This document shows positions 25,768 to 35,483 of a DNA stretch of 56,898 nucleotides, in pieces (the first letter of the stretch is position 1; the number at the start of each line of letters is the position of its first letter). The translations under genes and the position numbers were made by a program. The DNA lies in assembly GCF_008691045.1 (NCBI RefSeq), contig NZ_VMSO01000016.1:1-56898 (forward strand), written 5' to 3'. Origin of the DNA: Mediterraneibacter catenae (GTDB taxonomy: Bacteria; Bacillota; Clostridia; Lachnospirales; Lachnospiraceae). The notes beneath the pieces are model-generated. The model saw only the letters and a list, made by a program, of their open reading frames with translations, was not told where the DNA came from and did not search any database.

Positions 25768-28164
25768 ATGAAGTACGAAGAGATTATAGAGTGTCAGTTT
25801 TCGACAATGAAGGATAAAGAACTCCATTTCCATCAGGAACCGGAGATTATCTATCTGCTGGACGGGGAACTGACAGTATCGGGCGAGAATATGTCCCATC
25901 TGCTGAAAAAAGATGATTTCCTTGTGGCCAACTCGAATGTAAGACATGAGTGGCACGGGTCCGGAGATCTGCTGATCGGAAGTATATTCATCAATTATAA
26001 TCTTCTGACTGAGATGTTTAGCGGCGAGCAGATTTATTTCCTCTGCGATTCTACAAGGGAAAAGTCGGAAGAGTACGAGAAGATGCGGTATTATATCCGT
26101 CAGATTTTTAATTATTACCAGACGACGGAAGGGCAGGCGATTCTCCTGAGGAGGAGCATATCATATCAGATGCTTTATCTGCTGACTTCGGCATTTATCG
26201 TGAAGAAGGGGATGAGTCATTATGACTCAATGAGAGGGATATCAGATGAAAGAATGAGTGAGATCCTGAATTATATCATGTCTCATTATCAGGAACAGAT
26301 CACGCTCCAGGAACTTGCGGACAAACTGTATCTTTCGAATGCATACCTTTCAAAATATATTAAACGTAATTTCGGGCTGAGCTTCCTGAAACTGGTCAAT
26401 AATATCCGAATGGAGTATGCCATGGGGCAGTTGATCTACACAGATAAGTCCATTATCAAAATAGCCATGGACAACGGATTTTCCAACCTGGCGGGATTTA
26501 ACCGTACCTTCAAAGAAATTTATAAACAGACACCGGCTGAATACCGTGAAGAAATGCAGAAAAAGGCGGAGAAGCCGCGGCAGGAGGAAAACTCGGAGGA
26601 GATACTGGAACGTGTCGAACAGTATCTGACCCGGAACAAGGTCAACGCGCCTGAAGAGGCGGATCTGACTGTGTCTGCTCTGGAATGTGATGTTAAGCAG
26701 GAAACCAGTTTTGAAAAAAACTGGAAACGGATGATCAATATCGGCCCCGCGGAGGCGCTGCTTCAGTATGATGTCAGAGAGCAGCTTCTCTACCTCAAAA
26801 GTTCTCTGGGATTCGAATATGTGAGATTCTGGAATTTTCTGTCCGACGAGATGATGATATTTCTGGATGAGAATAAGACAAAATTTAATTTCACAAGGAT
26901 AGATAAAATCTTTGATTTTCTGGTGCAGAACGGAATCCGTCCCTATATCGAGATGGGATTTAAAGCGAAAGAGGTCTATCAGAATGTACATAAAATGCTG
27001 ATTGACACGGACAATAAGTATCAGCTTGAAATCATTGAGAAGAACAAAGGGTTTCTGGAGGAACTCATCCTGCATCTTGTGATGCGGTACGGGGTTGAGG
27101 AAGTAAAGCACTGGTATGTAGAGCTGGAAAAAAATTCAATTATGCGCGCCTATGTGGAGCCGGAAAAATATTTCAACAGTTTTGAGATCATCTGCGGAAT
27201 ATTCAAAACCTATGTGCCGGAAATACGGGTCGGCGGAGCAGGGTTCTGTCTGAATTATCCGGATGAAGATCTGAAAGTTATCCTCGAAAAATGGAAAAAA
27301 CGGAAAATACAGCCGGATTTTATCAGTCTGTACAGTTATCCTTATATAATGGATGAAAAGCTTCTGGAGGCCGGGCGCAACTCTTACGCATCGGACCGGA
27401 ACTATCTCCGCAACCAGATTCAGGAGGCAAGGGAGATTATGGATGAAGCGGGGTTCAGCGCCGAACTCCATGTGACAGAATGGAGCAATACTCTTTCCAA
27501 CAGAAATGTCCTGAATGACGGATGCTACAAAGGCGCTTATGTTATGAGAAACCTGATCCAGAATACGGGGGAGGCTGACCTGATCGGTTACTGGCTCGGC
27601 TCAGACCTTTTTTCGGATTATTATGACACCAAGAGGATCCTGCACGGAGGCTGCGGGCTTCTGACAAAAGACGGGATACGGAAACCTGCCTATTATGCGC
27701 TGAGGTTTCTGGCTTCCCTGGGCAGTTACTTTCTGGGTATGAATGAAAATGCAATTGTGACTTATACGGAAAGAAAGCAGATCAGTATCTGCTGTCATAA
27801 TTACAAGCATTTCAATTTTCGCTATTATCTCATCGAGGAAGATGAGATTGAGATCGAACGTCAGGCGGGAATGTATGAGGATAATGAGAAACTGCAGATG
27901 ACATTCCGTTTAAAAAATCTTTCCGATGGAAAGTATCAGGTCAAAATCTGTTCTGTTAATGAAGAATTTGGGAATATACAGACGGAATGGAAGAAGATGG
28001 GGTATTATAACGAGCTGACGCTGGAGGAGATGAACTATCTCAGAGCAGTATCACAGCCCAATATCCATATCTCCCAGAAAACCTGCAGCGATGGCGTGCT
28101 TCTGGTCGAAACGACGCTCAGTCCTCAGGAGATCCAGCGTATCACTGTTACGGAAATGATGTAG
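25768..28164 (+). CDS. AraC regulator fused to a GH39-like domain (putative xyloside-sensing activator)
   Basis: The protein has 798 residues: cupin (1-120, LHFHQEPEIIYLLDGEL), complete AraC double helix-turn-helix (about 170-265; LQELADKLYLSNAYLSKYIK and IIKIAMDNGFSNLAGFNRTF), then a GH39-like TIM barrel and beta domain (about 315-798). At the GH39 acid/base position the WNEPN motif reads ELEKNS (N456 replaces the Glu), while the nucleophile Glu is kept (HVTEWS, E571). It is therefore probably a sensor for xylosides and not an efficient hydrolase. It lies between GH43 and a sugar symporter, which it likely regulates. A terminator follows. Confidence 0.87.
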   Translation: MKYEEIIECQFSTMKDKELHFHQEPEIIYLLDGELTVSGENMSHLLKKDDFLVANSNVRHEWHGSGDLLIGSIFINYNLLTEMFSGEQIYFLCDSTREKSEEYEKMRYYIRQIFNYYQTTEGQAILLRRSISYQMLYLLTSAFIVKKGMSHYDSMRGISDERMSEILNYIMSHYQEQITLQELADKLYLSNAYLSKYIKRNFGLSFLKLVNNIRMEYAMGQLIYTDKSIIKIAMDNGFSNLAGFNRTFKEIYKQTPAEYREEMQKKAEKPRQEENSEEILERVEQYLTRNKVNAPEEADLTVSALECDVKQETSFEKNWKRMINIGPAEALLQYDVREQLLYLKSSLGFEYVRFWNFLSDEMMIFLDENKTKFNFTRIDKIFDFLVQNGIRPYIEMGFKAKEVYQNVHKMLIDTDNKYQLEIIEKNKGFLEELILHLVMRYGVEEVKHWYVELEKNSIMRAYVEPEKYFNSFEIICGIFKTYVPEIRVGGAGFCLNYPDEDLKVILEKWKKRKIQPDFISLYSYPYIMDEKLLEAGRNSYASDRNYLRNQIQEAREIMDEAGFSAELHVTEWSNTLSNRNVLNDGCYKGAYVMRNLIQNTGEADLIGYWLGSDLFSDYYDTKRILHGGCGLLTKDGIRKPAYYALRFLASLGSYFLGMNENAIVTYTERKQISICCHNYKHFNFRYYLIEEDEIEIERQAGMYEDNEKLQMTFRLKNLSDGKYQVKICSVNEEFGNIQTEWKKMGYYNELTLEEMNYLRAVSQPNIHISQKTCSDGVLLVETTLSPQEIQRITVTEMM

Positions 28165-28173
28165 AACAACGTC

Positions 28174-28204
28174 CATTCCCCGGCGGCCGGCCGGGGAATT
28201 TTAA
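28174..28204 (+). terminator. Terminator after the AraC-GH39 gene
   Basis: ATTCCCCGGC and GCCGGGGAAT form a GC-rich stem followed by TTTTAA. The remaining 225 bases up to the symporter gene are AT-rich, with a TTGCGCAA palindrome near 28343 but no clear sigmaA promoter, as expected for AraC activation. Confidence 0.75.
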
Positions 28205-28430
28205 TGTGGAAAATTGTGAAAAGTGCCAAAGGATTGTTTTGAATCTGATATTTTCTGTGCAGGACATATAAAAACAAAAATCATATGTGAGAATTTGCTC
28301 TCATTTTTGAAAGAAAGATTTTTCGGCAAAACTGAACAAAAATTGCGCAATATTATGACTATCAGGCGTTAGTCCGATACGGCATCAGTTGATAGAATGA
28401 TACCATCAAGAAAGGAAGAGGAGGTACTTT

Positions 28431-29828
28431 ATGGAAAACCAAGTAAAAGTACAAGAAAAGACAAGCATGAAGACTGCGTTCTTCTACAGCTTCGGTGAGG
28501 TGGGATCCCAGTTGAGCTGGGCTATGATCAACACCTATCTGACGGTTTTTTACACTGACGTTGTAGGGCTGACAGCGGCAGCTGTATCGATCATTATGCT
28601 GATCGCCCGTGTGTGGGACGCTATCAACGACCCGATGATGGGTGTTATCGCGGACCGTACCAACACAAGATGGGGTAAATTCCGCCCGTATCTGATGTTT
28701 GCACCACCGTTCCTGGCAGTGTTCAACGTATTAACCTTTACCGTATTCCCGGTTGAGGGTATCGCGAAAGTTCTTATCTGCCTGGTATGCTACATTGGGG
28801 CGGGTATGGCTTACACCGCTATTTGTATCACATACGGCGCTATCGTAAACAGGATTGCAAGAGATTCTCAGGTACGTATGAATTACACATCCGCACGTGC
28901 CATCGGATCTTCTGTAACGCAGTTCGTTATCGGAGCAGCTGCAATGCCGCTGATCCTTTACTTCAGCGGAAGCGATATGCCGCAGGCAAGAGGATATTTT
29001 ATGACAGCGCTTATCTGCTCAATAACCATGGTTCCGATCTTCTGGCTGTGTGCTTATAACTGTAAAGAGACGGTTGTTGTGGAAAAAACTGAACAGATGG
29101 AAGGACCGAAAGAAAAACGTTCTGTTCTCCAGTCCCTGAAACTGATGAGTAAGAACAAGATGCTCCTTATCACAGTGTTCTGTGTATTCATCGGCGCTGC
29201 TTCCACGATGGGACGTATGAGCCTTCTGTCCTATTATGCAATTTACGTTGTTGGATCGCCTATGTCACTCTCGGCTATTTTCTCGGCTATGAATATTTTC
29301 AACTTTATCGGATGTCTGCTCCTTCCGATGGCAACAAAAATTTTCGGAAAGAGAAACTGGCTGATCATATTGAATGTGGTTCAGATTGCTGCATTTGTAA
29401 TTATGTTCCTTGTTCCGGCGAACAATATGATATTCCTGGTCGGCGTCAGCTGTGTGATCGGTATCACAAACTCTGCTGCCAATGTATGTACAGGAATGCT
29501 TTCTGACTGTATCGAGTACGGCGACTGGAAATACGGTATCCGTGAAGAAGGTCTTACATATGCCTACATGAGCTTCGGCGTTAAGCTGGCTACAGCAGTT
29601 ACAGGTTCTGTAGGTGTCCTTCTGCTGGCTGCTACAGGATTCGTTCCGAACGCAGAGCAGACTGAAGCTGCAAAGACAGGAATCAATGCGATCGTCAACC
29701 TGTTCCCGGCAGCGCTGGTATTCATCTCCATGATCCCACTGTTCTTCTACAAACTGAACAAGAAGACAATGGACAAGATCGTGGCTGAAATTGATGCAAG
29801 AAACGCTGCAAAAGAAAAAGAAAACTAA
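28431..29828 (+). CDS. GPH-family sugar:cation symporter
   Basis: The protein has 465 residues with 12 membrane segments. The MelB/XylP-type signatures are present: YTDVVGLTAAAVSIIMLIAR with WDAINDPMMGVIADRT, the cytoplasmic KFRPYLM loop and later DCIEYGDWKYGIREEG. GPH proteins import mono- to oligosaccharide glycosides with Na+ or H+; members near GH43 and GH39 genes usually carry xylosides. It is the only intact sugar importer in the window and could supply substrates for the neighbouring hydrolases. GAAGAGGAGG precedes the start, and terminators bracket the gene. Confidence 0.9.
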   Translation: MENQVKVQEKTSMKTAFFYSFGEVGSQLSWAMINTYLTVFYTDVVGLTAAAVSIIMLIARVWDAINDPMMGVIADRTNTRWGKFRPYLMFAPPFLAVFNVLTFTVFPVEGIAKVLICLVCYIGAGMAYTAICITYGAIVNRIARDSQVRMNYTSARAIGSSVTQFVIGAAAMPLILYFSGSDMPQARGYFMTALICSITMVPIFWLCAYNCKETVVVEKTEQMEGPKEKRSVLQSLKLMSKNKMLLITVFCVFIGAASTMGRMSLLSYYAIYVVGSPMSLSAIFSAMNIFNFIGCLLLPMATKIFGKRNWLIILNVVQIAAFVIMFLVPANNMIFLVGVSCVIGITNSAANVCTGMLSDCIEYGDWKYGIREEGLTYAYMSFGVKLATAVTGSVGVLLLAATGFVPNAEQTEAAKTGINAIVNLFPAALVFISMIPLFFYKLNKKTMDKIVAEIDARNAAKEKEN

Positions 29829-29844
29829 ATAATAACGTGAACGG

Positions 29845-29893
29845 GTCCCCGGGGATGTCAGAATGAGAATTGTGTGTCTCCGGGGATTATTTT
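29845..29893 (+). terminator. Terminator after the symporter gene
   Basis: TCCCCGG (29845-29851) pairs with CCGGGGA (29879-29885), followed by TTATTTTAT. Its loop contains a second small stem. The GH3 gene starts 27 bases later, so some read-through is likely needed or a promoter is hidden. Confidence 0.6.
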
Positions 29894-29919
29894 ATAGAAA
29901 ATAAAATGGAGGTGTCAGG

Positions 29920-32121
29920 ATGACGCAGCTTACAAAGCAGCAGGAAGCAAAGATCAAAGAACTGTTAAAGGAGATGACACTGGACGAGAAGATCGGACAG
30001 ATGAACCAGGAGTCAGTCTCCATTGTGGGAGGGTTCGACGTTCCGTTTGAGGAACTCATCGAGATGATGACGGACGGGCGGATCTCCCAGGAAGAATTTG
30101 AAAATATTATGAGCAATGCGAAGCAGGATTATCATGAGGATGATATCCGTGCCGGGAAAGTCGGTTCTCTGATGGTCCAGGAACCGGAAAAAGTCAATGA
30201 ACTTCAGAAAATTGCCGTGGAGGAGAGCAGGCTTGGCATCCCGCTGATTTTCGGTCTGGACGTGATCCACGGTTTTCGTTCGGTATATCCGATTGCCATC
30301 GCGGAAGCGGGCAGCTTTGATACCGAACTTTTTGAGAAGACGGCTCAGATGGCGGCAAAAGAGTCAAGAGCCCACGGTGTGGCATGGCATTTTGCACCTA
30401 TGATCGATGTGGCAAGGGACGCCCGATGGGGGAGAGTGTCCGAAGGACCGGGCGAGGACCCGCATCTGGTGTCCGAGTTTGCGCGGGCGAAGGTACGGGG
30501 ACTCCAGAATGATCACAGTACCCCGGAAAACTATGTGGCAGCCTGCCTGAAGCATTATGTGGCGTACGGTGCATGCGAGTCCGGAAGAGACTACAATACA
30601 ACCAGCATGGCTCCTCATATCCTGTACAACAATTATCTCGCTCCTTTCAAGGCGGCGGTGGAAGAAGGCGCCCAGACGGTTATGGCTTCCTTTAATGATC
30701 TGAATGGTGTTCCATGTACGGTGAACCCGTTTACCCTGCGGAAGATGCTGAAGGAAACATACGGACTGCAGGGATTCGTGGTAAGTGACGCCAATGCCAT
30801 CCGGGAGTGCGTGGTTCACGGGATTGCGGCAGACGAGCCGGAGGCCGGAATACAGGCTGCCAATGCGGGACTGGATATGGATATGGGAACCGGCATCTAC
30901 AGGGATCACCTGAAAAAAGCGGTGGAGTCAGGAGAAGTTTCCATGGAAGTGATCGATGAGGCGGTTGAGAGAATTCTCCGTGTCAAGATGTGGCTGGGAC
31001 TCTTCGACCATCCGTATGTACCTGCAGAACTGATCGGGAAATACGAGGAGCTTCCGGAGGAGAACAAGACTCTTGCGAGAAGATCCGCTGAGGAATCCAT
31101 TGTTCTCCTGAAGAATGAAGGAAATATCCTCCCTCTGAAACAGGACGCAAAGATCAGTCTGGTGGGTCAGCTGGCAGACAGCCGCGAGGAAGTGATCGGC
31201 GCCTGGGCGATCAGCTGGAAAGAGAAGGACTGCGTCTCAATCCGCGAGGGAATGGAAAGCAGGTTTGACAGCGTGGAGTACTTCCCATGCGGTGGTCCGT
31301 CCATGGATCTGAACGAGGAAGATATCCGGAAAGCCGGCGAATACGGCGATGTGATCGTAGCGGTCGTCGGCGAGCTGGTGAGCATGTCCGGGGAGGCTTC
31401 TTCGCGCGCAGACATCACTCTTCCGGGACAGCAGAGAGAGCTCCTGGCAAAACTGATGGCGACAGGCAAGCCGGTAGTGGCTGTACTGATGAACGGACGT
31501 CCTCTTGCCCTTGGCTGGGAGGCGGAGCATGTTCCGGCGATTGTGGAAGGCTGGCATCTGGGAATCCAGATGGGGAACGCGGTGGCAGAGGTACTTGCGG
31601 GAGACGTGAATCCGTCCGCGCATCTGGCGTCCTCTTTCCCGGCAGTGACAGGCCAGTGTCCGATCTATTACAACCACCCGAATACGGGGAGACCCGGCGG
31701 AAAGAGCAAGTTTACATCCCGCTATCTGGACGCGCCGTTTGACGCTCTGTATCCCTTCGGATATGGTCTCAGCTACACAGAGTACGCATTCAGCGATCTG
31801 AACGTGAAAGAAACGGACGATTGTCTAAATGTCACTGTATATGTGGAGAATGTCGGAGACAGAGAAGGGACGGAAGTTGTCCAGCTCTACATGAGAGATG
31901 TGACAGCGTCAATCGTGCGGCCGGTAAAAGAACTGAAAGATTTCAGAAGAGTATCTCTCAGGCCGGGTGAGAAGAAAGAAGTTGCTTTCACCCTTAAGAA
32001 GCAGGATATGGGCTTCTATAATAATGAAGGAGAGTACCGCCTGGAGAGCGGTGAGTTCCGGATCTACGTGGGCGGAAACTCAAGAGACTGCCTGGAGGTT
32101 TCAATGACCCTGAAGTTTTAG
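29920..32121 (+). CDS. GH3 beta-glucosidase / beta-xylosidase
   Basis: The protein has 733 residues and no signal peptide. The order is the N-terminal TIM barrel with LIFGLDVIHGFR and RDARWGRVSEGPGEDP, nucleophile D290 (GFVVSDANA), the second alpha/beta domain with LKNEGNILPL and SGEASSRADITLPG, and a C-terminal fibronectin-III-like domain (YPFGYGLSYTEYAFS onward). BglX-type GH3 enzymes remove terminal beta-glucose or xylose from oligosaccharides and plant glycosides. It is followed 18 bases later by an esterase gene on the same strand. GGAGGT precedes the ATG. Confidence 0.92.
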   Translation: MTQLTKQQEAKIKELLKEMTLDEKIGQMNQESVSIVGGFDVPFEELIEMMTDGRISQEEFENIMSNAKQDYHEDDIRAGKVGSLMVQEPEKVNELQKIAVEESRLGIPLIFGLDVIHGFRSVYPIAIAEAGSFDTELFEKTAQMAAKESRAHGVAWHFAPMIDVARDARWGRVSEGPGEDPHLVSEFARAKVRGLQNDHSTPENYVAACLKHYVAYGACESGRDYNTTSMAPHILYNNYLAPFKAAVEEGAQTVMASFNDLNGVPCTVNPFTLRKMLKETYGLQGFVVSDANAIRECVVHGIAADEPEAGIQAANAGLDMDMGTGIYRDHLKKAVESGEVSMEVIDEAVERILRVKMWLGLFDHPYVPAELIGKYEELPEENKTLARRSAEESIVLLKNEGNILPLKQDAKISLVGQLADSREEVIGAWAISWKEKDCVSIREGMESRFDSVEYFPCGGPSMDLNEEDIRKAGEYGDVIVAVVGELVSMSGEASSRADITLPGQQRELLAKLMATGKPVVAVLMNGRPLALGWEAEHVPAIVEGWHLGIQMGNAVAEVLAGDVNPSAHLASSFPAVTGQCPIYYNHPNTGRPGGKSKFTSRYLDAPFDALYPFGYGLSYTEYAFSDLNVKETDDCLNVTVYVENVGDREGTEVVQLYMRDVTASIVRPVKELKDFRRVSLRPGEKKEVAFTLKKQDMGFYNNEGEYRLESGEFRIYVGGNSRDCLEVSMTLKF

Positions 32122-32139
32122 TTTTAGGAGGACAACAGA

Positions 32140-33093
32140 ATGAAAATAGAGAAATTTCAGCTTTTTGAAGACAGAGAGAAAGTAACACTGACAACTTACA
32201 TTCAGGAGGATTCTGACGAGATCCTGAAGGGCGGCAGAAGACCGCTTGTGCTGGTCTGCCCGGGCGGAGCGTATATGTTCTGCTCCGACCGTGAGGCAGA
32301 GCCTGTCGCTCTCCGGTTTGCGGCTATGGGATACCATGCGGCTGTGCTCAGATATTCCGTGTACAGCAACTCCGGCATCGATTTTCCAAATCCGCGGAAG
32401 AGTCCGGCTTATGAGAAATCTGTTGTGCCGGGTCCTATGCGTGAGATTGGCAGTGCGATTCTGAAGATCCGGGAGCATGCTGATGAGTGGCTGGTGGATA
32501 TGGATCGGATTATCCTGACCGGGTATTCTGCCGGGGCAAACAACTGCGCCCTTTACTGCGTGAACTGGGATAAACCGGTGATCACAGATTATCTTGGGGT
32601 TGACAGGGAGATGATCCGTCCTGCAGCGGCAGTGCTTGGCTACGGTGTGTATGACTATCCGGCTATGGAGAAATCTCTTATAAAGATTGGTGATAAGGGA
32701 CGAATTTCCGCAAATGAAGGGTTCTATCTCGCGGCTCTCGGAACACCGGAACCATCGGAGAGCGACAAGATTGCGGGAAGCCCGGCATATCACGTGAGCG
32801 AAAATACTCCGCCTATGTTCCTGTGGACGACGCGCCAGGATAATGTAGTTCCTGTACAGCAGACAATTATTATGGCGAATGCGCTGACGGAGTACGACAT
32901 CCCGTTTGAAATGCATGTCTTTTCCAGAGGTATGCACGGATTGTCCCTTGCGTCACAGGCGACATCTCAGGCGAAGGAGCAGAACATGGCTGAGATTGCC
33001 CAGTGGCCGGCGATGGCCCAGAGATGGCTGGAGGAGATGTTTCCGTTTGATGTGCCGGATGTGTGCCCTGTATGGGTAATGCCGGAAGATTAA
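32140..33093 (+). CDS. Alpha/beta hydrolase, acetyl-esterase type
   Basis: The protein has 317 residues. It has the oxyanion segment VCPGGAYMF (HGGG-like), the nucleophile elbow GYSAGAN with S130, and a late histidine (SRGMHGLSLA), with an Asp in TTRQDNVVP. It resembles XynB-cluster acetyl xylan esterases and Aes-type enzymes and has no signal peptide, so it would deacetylate sugars or glycosides inside the cell. TTAGGAGG precedes the start and it forms an operon with the GH3 gene. Confidence 0.85.
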   Translation: MKIEKFQLFEDREKVTLTTYIQEDSDEILKGGRRPLVLVCPGGAYMFCSDREAEPVALRFAAMGYHAAVLRYSVYSNSGIDFPNPRKSPAYEKSVVPGPMREIGSAILKIREHADEWLVDMDRIILTGYSAGANNCALYCVNWDKPVITDYLGVDREMIRPAAAVLGYGVYDYPAMEKSLIKIGDKGRISANEGFYLAALGTPEPSESDKIAGSPAYHVSENTPPMFLWTTRQDNVVPVQQTIIMANALTEYDIPFEMHVFSRGMHGLSLASQATSQAKEQNMAEIAQWPAMAQRWLEEMFPFDVPDVCPVWVMPED

Positions 33094-33107
33094 GTGAACA
33101 GGTTGCA

Positions 33108-33152
33108 AGGACAAAAATATATGTAGCATTTTTGTCCTGACGTTGTTTTTGA
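33108..33152 (+). terminator. Terminator after the esterase gene
   Basis: AGGACAAAAAT (33108-33118) pairs perfectly with ATTTTTGTCCT (33128-33138), and a T-run follows about 9 bases later. It separates the hydrolase operon from the glycoside-oxidation operon. Confidence 0.6.
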
Positions 33153-33275
33153 GTATCAAAATTGTTTTTTAGACAAAAATTGAAGAAAAAAATGCTGAAA
33201 TCAGAAAGGTTTGTTCTGACTGATTCAGATAAAATGTAGTTACAAAGTGAATCACACGAAAGGAGAACAAAGGTT

Positions 33276-34391
33276 ATGAGAAATGGTAAACTGCAGGTAG
33301 CTGTGATCGGTTGTGGAGGAATTGCAAATCAGAAACATTTTCCGGCTCTGAAATCTCAGGCAGACAAATGCGAGATCGTTGCATTCTGCGATATACAGGT
33401 TGAAAGAGCGGAAAAGGCTGCCAAAGAGTATGGTACAGAAGATGCAAAGGTTTATGAGGACTATAATGAGCTGCTTAAGGATGAGAATATCGATGTAGTC
33501 CATGTATGTACACCGAACGTGGCACACTGCCCGATCACGGTTGCTGCATTTGAGGCAGGAAAACACGTAATGTGCGAGAAGCCGATGGCCGCTACAACAG
33601 AAGATGCACAGAAGATGATGGATGCATGGAAGAAATCCGGCAAGAAATTCACCATCGGATATCAGAACCGTTTCCGTACAGACGCACAGGCACTGAAACG
33701 CGCATGTGAGGAAGGAAAACTGGGTGAGGTTTACTTCGCGAAAGCACACGCAGTAAGAAGAAGAGCAGTTCCGACATGGGGCGTATTCCCGGATAAGTCA
33801 AAACAGGGCGGCGGTCCGCTGATCGATATCGGAACGCACGCACTTGATATCACACTGTGGTGCATGGACAACTATGAGCCGGAATCTGTAACAGGTTCCG
33901 TATTTGAGAAACTGGGCCACCTTCCGGAGGCGACAGAGGGAAATATGTTCGGACCGTGGGATCCGGAGACTTATGAGGTAGAGGACTCTGCATTCGGGTT
34001 TATTAAGATGAAGAACGGAGCGACGATCTTCCTTGAGTCCGCATGGGCACTGAATGTTAAAGATTCCAGAGAAGCCGCGACAACGCTCTGCGGAACAAAA
34101 GCAGGTGCTGAAATGATCGGCGGAATGAGCCAGGAAGGATATGATCTTGTATTTAACGAAACAACAGGCGGAGTACTGACGGAAGAGCACATCTCCGATA
34201 CAGGCGCAATCGCATTTTTCGAGGGCAACGGCGACGGGGCACCGGAAGTGAAAGAGTGCAAGCAGTGGCTTGAGGCAATCCTTGAGGACAAAGAGCCGCT
34301 CGTAAAGCCGGAGCAGGCATTTGTTGTAACAGAGATCCTGGATACGATCTACAAATCAGCAAGCGAAGGAAAAGAGATCAAGCTTGGTTAA
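33276..34391 (+). CDS. Gfo/Idh/MocA oxidoreductase, C-glycoside 3-oxidation type (DgpA-like)
   Basis: The protein has 371 residues. The Rossmann motif VAVIGCGGIANQKHFPAL is followed by CEKPMAATTEDA with the catalytic lysine K102, then YQNRF and the active-site run RRRAVPTWGVF and GGGPLIDIGTHALD (D184, H188). This pattern is what I associate with the puerarin 3-oxidase DgpA, which oxidises the C3 hydroxyl of a C-linked glucose with NAD. Directly downstream are a TIM-barrel and a DUF6379 gene equivalent to DgpC and DgpB, which supports the call. It starts a new operon, with AAAGGAGAAC before the ATG. Confidence 0.75.
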   Translation: MRNGKLQVAVIGCGGIANQKHFPALKSQADKCEIVAFCDIQVERAEKAAKEYGTEDAKVYEDYNELLKDENIDVVHVCTPNVAHCPITVAAFEAGKHVMCEKPMAATTEDAQKMMDAWKKSGKKFTIGYQNRFRTDAQALKRACEEGKLGEVYFAKAHAVRRRAVPTWGVFPDKSKQGGGPLIDIGTHALDITLWCMDNYEPESVTGSVFEKLGHLPEATEGNMFGPWDPETYEVEDSAFGFIKMKNGATIFLESAWALNVKDSREAATTLCGTKAGAEMIGGMSQEGYDLVFNETTGGVLTEEHISDTGAIAFFEGNGDGAPEVKECKQWLEAILEDKEPLVKPEQAFVVTEILDTIYKSASEGKEIKLG

Positions 34392-34408
34392 TCAAAAGCA
34401 GTATCTGG

Positions 34409-34434
34409 CAGGCCGGCCTCAAACAGCCGGCCTG
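34409..34434 (+). promoter_or_regulatory. Intercistronic stem-loop
   Basis: CAGGCCGGC and GCCGGCCTG form a 9-base GC-rich stem with an 8-base loop, followed by AAATAAC and no T-run. It sits 24 bases before the next start, so it is more likely an mRNA stabilising or processing element than a terminator. Confidence 0.5.
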
Positions 34435-34458
34435 AAATAACATGCAGGAGGTAATAGA

Positions 34459-35469
34459 ATGTCTAAGATTAAAACATGTGTAAGCCTTTACAGCTTGCAG
34501 GATGAATATCTGAACAAGAGAATGAACTTAAGTGAAATTATGCACTATGTAAAAGAAAAAGGCGCAGAGGGCGTAGAGATCCTTCCGGACCAGATGCTGA
34601 AAAATGCTCCGGACGTCTCTGATGAGACCGTTGCAGAGTGGAATAAGCTTGTTGAAGAGACGGGGCTGAAGCCGGTTATCGCGGATGTATTTCTTAACAC
34701 AAACCTGTATAAAAACAGGACACTGACAAAAAGAGAGTGTATCGATCTTCTTGTCAAGGAAATCAAACAGGCAGCGCGTCTCGGTATTCACCTGATCCGT
34801 CTGGTATCCATGGTTCCGGCGTGGGTTGTTGAACCGCTCCTTCCTTATTGTGAGGAGTATGATGTTGCTATCGCCATCGAGATCCATGCAGCCATGGCAT
34901 TCGATGTGCCTGAGACAATGGCTTTCATCAATGAGGTAAAGAGGCTGAACTCCAAATATGCAGGACTTGTGATTGATACCGGTATTTTCTGCAGAAAGTT
35001 CCCGAGAGTCGTAAGAGCTTATGAGACGAACAACGGAACCAGCTCTCAGGTATTTGATTATATTGATACTCTGTTTGAAAAGGGAACAGACCTTCACAGA
35101 GTGCTGATCGAGAATGACGGCAAATATCCTGCAGAACTTGAGGCAGCGATCCAGTCTGAACATGACCGGATGTTTGTACCGCTGTGCGACGGCTATGAGA
35201 ATTATGACTACAGTGTACTGGATGAGTATATGCCGTACATTAAGCATTTCCATTTCAAAATGTTCGAGATGACACCGGAAGGACCGGAATACTCCATGGA
35301 TTACAAGGGACTGCTTCAGTATCTGCATGACCATGATTATGACGGATATGTTTCCACAGAATATGAAGGAAACCGTTTCACTCTCCCGGGCCATCCGATG
35401 ATGGAGAAACAGCAGGTTGCAATGCAGCTCAAATATGTTAATGAATGTCTGAAAGAGATCCAGGGTTAA
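34459..35469 (+). CDS. C-glycoside deglycosidase catalytic subunit homologue (TIM-barrel, DgpC/CgdA-like), copy 1
   Basis: The protein has 336 residues of the xylose-isomerase-like TIM-barrel superfamily. The metal ligands expected for this group are visible: E141 (AIEIH), D173 (VIDTG), H263/H265 (HFHFK) and E301 (STEYEG). The start (VSLYSLQDEYLNKRMNLSEI) and GAEGVEILPDQM are characteristic of C-glycoside deglycosidase alpha subunits, which remove the aglycone from a 3-oxo sugar by Mn-dependent elimination. The small partner follows 14 bases later. It could act on O-linked 3-oxo glycosides as well; substrate is not determined. GCAGGAGGT precedes the ATG. Confidence 0.78.
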   Translation: MSKIKTCVSLYSLQDEYLNKRMNLSEIMHYVKEKGAEGVEILPDQMLKNAPDVSDETVAEWNKLVEETGLKPVIADVFLNTNLYKNRTLTKRECIDLLVKEIKQAARLGIHLIRLVSMVPAWVVEPLLPYCEEYDVAIAIEIHAAMAFDVPETMAFINEVKRLNSKYAGLVIDTGIFCRKFPRVVRAYETNNGTSSQVFDYIDTLFEKGTDLHRVLIENDGKYPAELEAAIQSEHDRMFVPLCDGYENYDYSVLDEYMPYIKHFHFKMFEMTPEGPEYSMDYKGLLQYLHDHDYDGYVSTEYEGNRFTLPGHPMMEKQQVAMQLKYVNECLKEIQG

Positions 35470-35483
35470 GGAGGCGTGAGTAA

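Noticed and set aside
25768..28164. Annotating the first AraC-GH39 hybrid as a beta-xylosidase
   Set aside because: The acid/base glutamate is replaced and the protein has a complete AraC DNA-binding domain, so a regulator is the better call.
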